Below the pieces are notes generated by a model. That model was not told where the DNA came from. It saw nothing but the letters and a program-made list of their open reading frames with translations, and did not search any database. The position numbers and the translations under genes were made by a program. Of a stretch of 53,991 nucleotides of DNA, positions 48,340-53,991 are shown piece after piece; positions within the stretch are counted from its first letter, which is position 1, and every line of letters starts with the position of its first letter. The DNA is from an uncultured Bacteroides sp. (lineage in GTDB: Bacteria > Bacteroidota > Bacteroidia > Bacteroidales > Bacteroidaceae): assembly GCA_902388495.1 (NCBI GenBank), contig CABMPP010000027.1, forward strand, positions 1 to 53,991, in the 5' to 3' direction.

Positions 48340-49254
48340 TCAGATAGGAGGGTTTATTAACAATTCTACTCCTTTCTTTCCGGATATAAGTTCTACTTCC
48401 GCCCCATTGATCAGTGGCAGATTTTCCGTTACATGCCCTACGGGGAAATCAAAGCAGATCGGATAATTATACTCTTCTACCAGATCGAAGAGTGCACCAT
48501 AAAGGTCTTTCTTTATGGCACGATCTTCTTCGTATTCGGTAAACTGTCCGATGATGAGGCCTGACAACTTCTCAAGTACGCCCCCTAATTTCAGGTTATA
48601 CATCATGCGCTCGATGGCATAAGGACGTTCGCCCACGTCCTCGATAAACAGGATTGTCCCTTCGGGAGGTATGTCGTACGGAGTTCCCCGAAGGCCGTGG
48701 AATACTGCCATATTGCCACCACGCAGAATACCCTTGGCTGTGCCGAGTCGGTTCAACTTGTGACGCTTACATTTATATGCAGGCAGTTTACCGAAAAGTA
48801 TATCCCTCAGGTACAGTGAACACGGATCGTCGGCCGCTTCTACTGCGAGATGGCGTGCCATAGGAGCATGTAACGAAGCAAATCCGTTATACTGAAACAG
48901 ATTATGGAGCGCTGTGATATCACTGAATCCGATCATCCACTTTGGGTGTTCGCGGAAACGGGTGAAGTCGAGCCGTTCAATAAGATGAACCGCTCCATAG
49001 CCGCCACGGCTACATAAAATCGCCTTAATTTCTTTGTCGTCCATTGCTGTCTGAAAGTCCGAAGCGCGCTGCCGGATGGTGCCGGCATAACATCCCCAGG
49101 AGCTACGGACGTGTTTTCCCATTTCAGGGACCAGTCCCCAAGACGCCAGTTGCGCCTTGGCACCTCTCAGAAACATATTGTCTATCTTGCCCGAAGGCGA
49201 TACGATGGCAACTTTATCGCCCTCGTACAGGAATGGAGGGAATTGTATCTTCAT
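48340..49254 (-). CDS. LD-carboxypeptidase (S66 family)
   Basis: A 304-residue enzyme that removes the terminal D-Ala of tetrapeptides in murein recycling. Signs are VAIVSPSGKIDN at the N-terminus, CSRGGYGAVHLIERLDF (about 78-94), the nucleophile Ser in IGFSDITAL (about 109), the Glu in FIEDVGE (about 203) and the His in FPVGHVTENLPL (about 276). No signal peptide, so cytoplasmic, as usual. It lies 19 bases after the GH16 gene on the same strand. Confidence 0.93.
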   Translation of the reverse strand: MKIQFPPFLYEGDKVAIVSPSGKIDNMFLRGAKAQLASWGLVPEMGKHVRSSWGCYAGTIRQRASDFQTAMDDKEIKAILCSRGGYGAVHLIERLDFTRFREHPKWMIGFSDITALHNLFQYNGFASLHAPMARHLAVEAADDPCSLYLRDILFGKLPAYKCKRHKLNRLGTAKGILRGGNMAVFHGLRGTPYDIPPEGTILFIEDVGERPYAIERMMYNLKLGGVLEKLSGLIIGQFTEYEEDRAIKKDLYGALFDLVEEYNYPICFDFPVGHVTENLPLINGAEVELISGKKGVELLINPPI

Positions 49255-49273
49255 TCAGTGAATTTGTTTTAGT

Positions 49274-50065
49274 TTATTTCTTCTGGTAGAATTTTACCCA
49301 GTCTACATGCATTTCTACTGGAAGCTCTTTCGGGTCTACAGCTCCTACCCACGAGCCACCCAGTTGCATGTCGATCAGCAGATAGAAAGGCTGATCGAAG
49401 GGAAATTGCCCTTCTTTGTCTGTTTCGATGCGGGGATAGGTGAAAGTATGCGTATCATTGACATAGAATGCAATGCTGTCCGGATACATTTCTACCGAAT
49501 ATACATTGTAGTCATCGGGATTGATCGTACCTACGGAGTGTGACAACGGATTGTCTTTAATACCCAGATTGTATGTATAGTTGGTATGTATAGTCTGGTA
49601 AGCGATTGTGTCGTGATTCAGACGTTCCATAATATCGATTTCTCCACCCATCGGCCAGGGAGCATCTACCGGAAGCATCCAGATAGCCGGCCATTCGCCG
49701 CGTGCACCGTTCAGCTTGGCACGTATCTCCAGACGCCCGTTGCTGAATGCCTTTTTCCCTTTGGTATAAATCCCTCCGGTCAGATAGGGTGCTGTGTCAT
49801 TGGGCTGGCTGTAATTGATGATACCCCGCAGCACCATATTGCCGTCACGCATATCGAAACAGGAGTCGAAGTCTGTCATATAGTTATTCCAGTCCGATTT
49901 GCCACGTGGTATTTTGCTCCATACCTGTGGGTCAAAGCCTGTTTTCTGGTCGAAATTATCTTCCCAGACCAATGTCCACTGGTCGGATGAATGACGTTGG
50001 CACGATGAAAAGCCTGAACTGATGCACAGCAGGCAGAAAAGAGCGAGAAAAGTTTTTGTTTTCAT
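49274..50065 (-). CDS. GH16-family endo-beta-glucanase lipoprotein
   Basis: A 263-residue lipoprotein. The signal MKTKTFLALFCLLCISSGF ends in SSC (Cys about 22). The GH16 jelly-roll has WEDNFDQKTGFDPQVW (about 35-50) and the catalytic motif GGEIDIMERLNHD (about 140-152), in the E-x-D-x-x-E form of laminarinases. Retaining cleavage of beta-1,3 or mixed beta-1,3/1,4 glucans is likely. It lies outside the polysaccharide locus and heads a run with LD-carboxypeptidase, glutaminyl cyclase and sufE. Confidence 0.9.
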   Translation of the reverse strand: MKTKTFLALFCLLCISSGFSSCQRHSSDQWTLVWEDNFDQKTGFDPQVWSKIPRGKSDWNNYMTDFDSCFDMRDGNMVLRGIINYSQPNDTAPYLTGGIYTKGKKAFSNGRLEIRAKLNGARGEWPAIWMLPVDAPWPMGGEIDIMERLNHDTIAYQTIHTNYTYNLGIKDNPLSHSVGTINPDDYNVYSVEMYPDSIAFYVNDTHTFTYPRIETDKEGQFPFDQPFYLLIDMQLGGSWVGAVDPKELPVEMHVDWVKFYQKK

Positions 50066-50247
50066 GGTTCTGTTTGATTATAGGTGTTTAACAGGATACA
50101 AATTTACATTAAAAAACGAAATTACCTGCATCCGTAGAAATGAAAGCGTTGTATAATATCAAAATGTTATCCGGTTTACCCATTTTTTCAATATACCATG
50201 ATGTACTTCTCAATCCTTTTTCTGATATTTGCTAAAAATCTAACGTT

Positions 50248-51189
50248 ATGGAACCTATTAGAAACTTCGACCAACTGACAGAACACCTAAAAACCTTAAA
50301 CCGACGGAAACGGATTGCCGTTGTCTGTGCCAATGATCCGAATACAGAATATGCCATTGTCCGTGCACTTGACGAGGGTATTGCAGAATTTCTGATGATT
50401 GGTGACTCAGCCATCCTTCAAAAGTATCCTACCTTGCAAAAGTATCCGGATTATGTGAAGACCATCCATATCGAAGATCCCGATGAGGCAGCGCGTGAAG
50501 CGGTCCGCATTGTCCGGGAAGGGGGGGCCGACATTTTGATGAAAGGGATTATTAATACTGACAACCTGCTTCATGCTATTCTTGACAAGGAGAAAGGGCT
50601 ACTACCCAAAGGAAAGATCCTGACTCACTTGGCTGTAATGCAGATTCCGACGTATGATAAATTACTGTTCTTTTCGGATGCGGCTGTTATTCCCCGGCCC
50701 ACTTTACAACAACGTATTGAAATGGTTTGGTACGCCATCTGTACCTGCCGGAGGTTTGGGATAGAACAGCCGCGCATCTCTTTGATTCATTGTACGGAGA
50801 AGGTAAGTGCCAAGTTCCCCCATTCGCTCGATTATGTTAATATCGTGGAGTTGGCCGAAGCCGGAGAGTTTGGCAATGTTATTATTGATGGTCCGTTGGA
50901 TGTCCGTACTTCCTGCGAGCAGGCCAGCGGGGATATTAAAGGAATTGTATCGCCCATCAACGGGCAGGCAGATGTATTGATATTCCCTAATATTGAGTCG
51001 GCCAATGCTTTTTATAAATCTGTTTCATTATTTGCCAAGGCCGATATGGCAGGATTGCTGCAAGGCCCCATTTGTCCGGTGGTGTTACCGTCACGTAGTG
51101 ATTCCGGACTTTCCAAGTATTATAGCATTGCGATGGCATGCCTGACGGCTTCTACCCGGTCGGCAGAGGGAGGAAGATGTTCCGAATGA
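50248..51189 (+). CDS. ptb: Phosphate butyryltransferase
   Basis: A 313-residue cytoplasmic phosphotransacylase converting butyryl-CoA (or branched acyl-CoA) and phosphate to the acyl phosphate. The PTA_PTB fold is seen in RIAVVCANDPNTEYAIVRAL (about 22-41), ADILMKGIINTDNLLHAIL (about 93-111) and GNVIIDGPLDVRTSCEQAS (about 209-227). The length matches Ptb rather than Pta (about 335). It is followed 22 bases later by butyrate kinase. Confidence 0.92.
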   Translation: MEPIRNFDQLTEHLKTLNRRKRIAVVCANDPNTEYAIVRALDEGIAEFLMIGDSAILQKYPTLQKYPDYVKTIHIEDPDEAAREAVRIVREGGADILMKGIINTDNLLHAILDKEKGLLPKGKILTHLAVMQIPTYDKLLFFSDAAVIPRPTLQQRIEMVWYAICTCRRFGIEQPRISLIHCTEKVSAKFPHSLDYVNIVELAEAGEFGNVIIDGPLDVRTSCEQASGDIKGIVSPINGQADVLIFPNIESANAFYKSVSLFAKADMAGLLQGPICPVVLPSRSDSGLSKYYSIAMACLTASTRSAEGGRCSE

Positions 51190-51211
51190 TGATCATAATT
51201 AAACTAAGAAT

Positions 51212-52327
51212 ATGGATAAACTGAATGCAATCCCCACTTCCCCTTCTGCGAGGAATGGACGGGGTGAAAGGGTCCTTGTTATCAATCCCGGTTCCACTTC
51301 AACAAAGATTGCCGTTTATGAAGACGAAGTTCCTTTGTTGGTACGCAACATCCGCCATACAGTAGAAGAGTTGTCTGCCTTCCCCCAGGTGATCGACCAG
51401 TTTGAGTTTCGTAAATCACTTGTCCTCCGGGAGTTGGAGGCAAATGATATTCCTTTCCATTTCGATGCTGTCATTGGACGCGGAGGTCTGGTGAAGCCTA
51501 TTCCCGGTGGAGTTTATGAGGTTAACGAAGCCATGAAGCGGGATACCCTCCATGCCATGCGTACGCATGCCTGCAATCTGGGCGGTTTGATAGCCGATGA
51601 ATTGGCCGCAGCTTTACCCGGGTGCCGGGCGTTTATTGCAGATCCGGGTGTGGTGGACGAACTGGAAGAGGTTGCCCGCATTACCGGTTCGCCCTTGATG
51701 CCGCGTATCACTATCTGGCATGCACTGAATCAGAAAGCTATTGCCCGTCGTTATGCTGTCGAACATGGCACTCGTTATGAAGATCTTGATTTGATTGTCT
51801 GCCATTTGGGAGGAGGCATTTCCGTTGCGGTCCATCGTCATGGGCGTGCAGTCGATGCCAATAATGCACTGGATGGAGAAGGTCCTTTCTCACCCGAAAG
51901 AGCCGGAACTCTTCCCGCCGGACAACTGATAGACCTCTGTTTCAGCGGGAAATTCACCAAAGATGAATTGAAGAAACGAATTTCGGGCCGTGCCGGGCTT
52001 ACCGCCCATTTGGGAACCACTGATATTCCTGCCGTTATTCAGTCCATTGAGGCAGGTGATGATCATGCCCGGTTGGTGCTCGATGCCATGATCTACAATG
52101 TGGCCAAAAGTATCGGTGCTGCCTCTACTGTTTTATGTGGAAAGGTAGATGCCATCCTGCTGACCGGAGGCATTGCCTATTCTGATTACGTAATTTCCCG
52201 TTTAAGGGAACGTATCTCTTTCCTTGCTCCCGTCTTCGTGTATCCGGGAGAAGATGAGATGGAGGCTTTGGCATTGAATGCTTTGGGTGCTTTAAGGGGA
52301 GAACTTCCGGTACAGGTTTATCAGTAA
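51212..52327 (+). CDS. buk: Butyrate kinase
   Basis: A 371-residue ASKHA kinase making butyrate (or a branched short acid) and ATP from the acyl phosphate. Motifs are VLVINPGSTSTKIAVYEDE (about 22-40, phosphate 1), GRGGLVKPIPGGVYEVNE (about 90-107), CHLGGGISVAVH (about 196-207) and LTGGIAYSDYV near 320. Length is close to the family norm (about 355) with a short N-terminal extension. It forms an operon with ptb and is followed by a cluster of small hairpins. Confidence 0.94.
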   Translation: MDKLNAIPTSPSARNGRGERVLVINPGSTSTKIAVYEDEVPLLVRNIRHTVEELSAFPQVIDQFEFRKSLVLRELEANDIPFHFDAVIGRGGLVKPIPGGVYEVNEAMKRDTLHAMRTHACNLGGLIADELAAALPGCRAFIADPGVVDELEEVARITGSPLMPRITIWHALNQKAIARRYAVEHGTRYEDLDLIVCHLGGGISVAVHRHGRAVDANNALDGEGPFSPERAGTLPAGQLIDLCFSGKFTKDELKKRISGRAGLTAHLGTTDIPAVIQSIEAGDDHARLVLDAMIYNVAKSIGAASTVLCGKVDAILLTGGIAYSDYVISRLRERISFLAPVFVYPGEDEMEALALNALGALRGELPVQVYQ

Positions 52328-52355
52328 TTTTAGAGCTTGGTTGCATTGCCGCATT

Positions 52356-52415
52356 GTGCAGGGGTGCACCGGCACCTTGTGCAGAACTGCACAAGATATC
52401 AATGCAGCCCTGCAT
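52356..52415. repeat. Three TGCA-centred hairpins between convergent buk and HU-DUF4469 genes
   Basis: GTGCA-gggg-TGCAC (52356-52369), CTTGTGCAG-aa-CTGCACAAG (52376-52395) and ATGCAG-cc-CTGCAT (52402-52415). An alternative GGTGC/GCACC stem overlaps the first. They share the pattern TGCAG-N2/3-TGCA, but no U-tract follows. Confidence 0.7.
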
Positions 52416-52437
52416 AAGGGAAGCGATGCGGTATGAT

Positions 52438-53196
52438 TTATGCTGTCGGGTCGTCCACAATATCTCCGTCGCCCTCGGTTGCATTGCCTATTACGATGGT
52501 TTGGCTGATGACATGTGGGGTCTTCAGTTGCCGGTTGCCACTTGTATATTGCGTGGTCAGTCGCAGTTCGTATATTCCGTCTGTCAGGTCTGGCGGTAGG
52601 AGTACCAGTACTTCCGAAGGATTGTTTACTGCTATCATATCCATCGGTAGCTTTGTTTCTGTGCCTTTTTCATCAATTAAGACGATACCTACAGCAGGAT
52701 CTGTACCTGCTACTTTGATGTTCTTGCCCTGTAGGCGATAGTTACGTCCGGCAGTTGCACTACCGTCCGTGGCACGGGTGGCAGCGTCTTCACCACCGAT
52801 GAAGTAGGTTGACTCACCTTTGGCTCCCAGAATTTTCACGCCGGTCCGTGCGATAGCTTCACGTAAATCCTTATCCTGATTGAAGGAAACATAGATAGAA
52901 TTTTTCTCGGGATTCCATACTCCACCGTCTATCACACCGCGAAACTGTGGTACGGCACGAAAAAGCCCCGTATTGACAGAGTATCCGTTCAGTACCAATT
53001 CCGATACCGTACGCTGAAAGAGATCGACGGCATGCTTTAAAGTCTCTGCCCGCAAGCCGGTATCTTCTTTCTTCATTTCATCCAGTACATCGGATAGCGT
53101 CAGGTTTCCGGCGCTCTCCAATACCAGGATTTTGTCTTCTTTGTTGTCGGTGGTTACGGTATTGTCCGCAAGCCAGCCTTTGAGTTCGGTTTTCAT
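52438..53196 (-). CDS. HU-HIG domain protein with DUF4469 Ig-like domain
   Basis: A 252-residue protein. The N-terminal half is an HU-HIG type DNA-binding domain (about 1-120, with DVLDEMKKEDTGLRAETLKH and GVIDGGVWNPEKN). A DUF4469/IPT-like beta domain follows (about 150-240, GRNYRLQGKNIKVAGTDPAV, YELRLTTQYTSGNR). The tail ends GDIVDDPTA, nearly identical to the HU-HIG protein at 26170. No signal peptide. The function of the class is not established; roles in chromosome organisation or in conflict systems have been proposed. It lies 28 bases downstream of a fimbrillin-like gene on the same strand. Confidence 0.8.
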   Translation of the reverse strand: MKTELKGWLADNTVTTDNKEDKILVLESAGNLTLSDVLDEMKKEDTGLRAETLKHAVDLFQRTVSELVLNGYSVNTGLFRAVPQFRGVIDGGVWNPEKNSIYVSFNQDKDLREAIARTGVKILGAKGESTYFIGGEDAATRATDGSATAGRNYRLQGKNIKVAGTDPAVGIVLIDEKGTETKLPMDMIAVNNPSEVLVLLPPDLTDGIYELRLTTQYTSGNRQLKTPHVISQTIVIGNATEGDGDIVDDPTA

Positions 53197-53224
53197 GATT
53201 TATCTTTTTTAAAAGTGAATATTA

Positions 53225-53991
53225 TTATTTGTTTTTCACGCAACGAACAGTGAGACCGTTGGCTTTACGGTTATTGTTGCTGGGTACACTCGCATAGTTA
53301 CTGGAAAATTCTAAGACATACGCAAAACTGCCACTGGCATTAGAACTCCAATAACGCCCAGCGTTACCAACATCAATATCTGCCGAAGTATAGCTTCCTT
53401 GAGTATGGTTACGAAAGCCGGTAGCAGGTAGAAAAAGCCCTATTGTGTTATTCATAAACCACATGCCTTTATTGGTTATCGTTTTATTAGTACAACGAGA
53501 AAGCATGGTTAGTTCATTACTATTTGGAGTACGCCATCCCGTTCCGTAATCACTTTTAAGTTTTGTGCAAGGATCAGTATTGTTGGTTGATGTATTTCCC
53601 GTATATGTACTATACCACGTGTAATAATATCCATATTCTGAATAAGTTCCCCACACATAATTAGCAGATCCGGTGCTTTTCAGATTCCCATCTGCCCAGG
53701 TCAGCTTGGCTAAATTTGTTTTATCAGTTGCAGAACAACCATTTGTAGTTAAATTGATACTTCCGGAGGGTACATTAATTCCAATGGCTTTCTTAAACTG
53801 TATTTTCATCGTATAACTTTTTCCCTCTTTCAGTTGCACGCTCCCGGTGGAGGTGATTTCCGTATTGTTGGGCACGGTCCGTCCGCTTATTGTCAGCGTA
53901 TTGAAATGCACTGTAATCGTTCTGGCCCCTGCAAATGGAACCATGCGTATGGTTGTACTCAGGGTCGTGTTCGGACTGAATGCCGCCGTAT
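53225..53991 (-). CDS. Fimbrillin-like / FISUMP-domain surface protein, 5' end beyond window
   Basis: A partial gene: the frame is open to the window edge (codons read ...FSPNTTLSTTIRMVPFAG), so the internal ATG at 53944 is not the start. The visible part begins with a fimbrillin-type beta region (TVHFNTLTISGRTVPN, KSYTMKIQFKKA) and ends with a FISUMP/DUF1566-like domain (DYGTGWRTPNSNELTMLSRC, LPATGFRNHTQGSY, RYWSSNASGSFAYVLEFSS, GLTVRCVKNK). Such proteins are exported surface or pilus-tip components. It is likely cotranscribed with the HU-DUF4469 gene. Confidence 0.75.
   Translation of the reverse strand, partial: TAAFSPNTTLSTTIRMVPFAGARTITVHFNTLTISGRTVPNNTEITSTGSVQLKEGKSYTMKIQFKKAIGINVPSGSINLTTNGCSATDKTNLAKLTWADGNLKSTGSANYVWGTYSEYGYYYTWYSTYTGNTSTNNTDPCTKLKSDYGTGWRTPNSNELTMLSRCTNKTITNKGMWFMNNTIGLFLPATGFRNHTQGSYTSADIDVGNAGRYWSSNASGSFAYVLEFSSNYASVPSNNNRKANGLTVRCVKNK

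Noticed and set aside
52356..52415. Integron attC-like sites
   Set aside because: The hairpins are far too short, lack the core sites, and no integrase is nearby.

Overview
The window is chromosomal DNA of a gut-type Bacteroides. This rests on the SusC/SusD pair, promoters of the form TTG-N19/20-TAnnTTTG, the long Bacteroidetes type of IspG, HU-HIG DNA-binding proteins, a fimbrillin-like surface protein, and secreted proteins that repeatedly have Gln as first residue after the signal peptide. I do not assign a species. Both window edges cut a gene: a tRNA-Asn on the left and a fimbrillin/FISUMP-like protein on the right.

Layout. (1) 1-2854: tRNA-Asn, a PfkB-type (adenosine) kinase and an S41 C-terminal processing protease. 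(2) 3048-18597: a polysaccharide utilization locus, all on the plus strand: membrane sensor-regulator with LuxR-type HTH, GH3 glucosidase, a 1.1 kb non-coding stretch with a strong promoter, SusC, SusD, GH144-type glycoamylase, GH43 with discoidin and FN3 domains, and an esterase. GH3 plus GH144 points to beta-1,2-glucan; the GH43 and the esterase suggest a substituted form. (3) 18698-24023: minus-strand housekeeping run rpoN, PAP2-like membrane protein, gcvH, purE, ispG. (4) 24221-32425: aminopeptidase P, a 575-base non-coding region with duplicated terminator-promoter modules, an HU-HIG protein, a small membrane ORF, an intact and a degenerate DUF3857/transglutaminase protein, and an EEP-calcineurin phosphoesterase fusion. 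(5) 32991-43061: a histidine-kinase-like protein without its phospho-acceptor His, a TGS-uridine kinase-like protein, Na/Pi symporter, rubredoxin, hybrid histidine kinase, Ca-type P-ATPase. (6) 43134-46788: HAD phosphatase, RibF, a 42-residue membrane peptide under an operator-rich promoter, CPBP protease, DUF2975 protein and a small XRE regulator. (7) 46842-50065: minus-strand run GH16, LD-carboxypeptidase, glutaminyl cyclase and SufE. (8) 50248-53991: phosphate butyryltransferase and butyrate kinase, then HU-DUF4469 and a fimbrillin-like protein on the minus strand.

The most unusual structure is non-coding. A family of about 100-base inverted repeats beginning TTCACCACAGA occurs at least seven times between genes, three of them inside the polysaccharide locus. 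A separate ~560-base element with two ~175-base inverted arms has replaced the last codons of susD and the leader of the GH144 gene. Upstream of the HU-HIG gene a terminator and a promoter occur as a near-duplicate pair and probably bound a ~250-nt RNA. All functional statements come from reading the sequence; no database or folding program was run.
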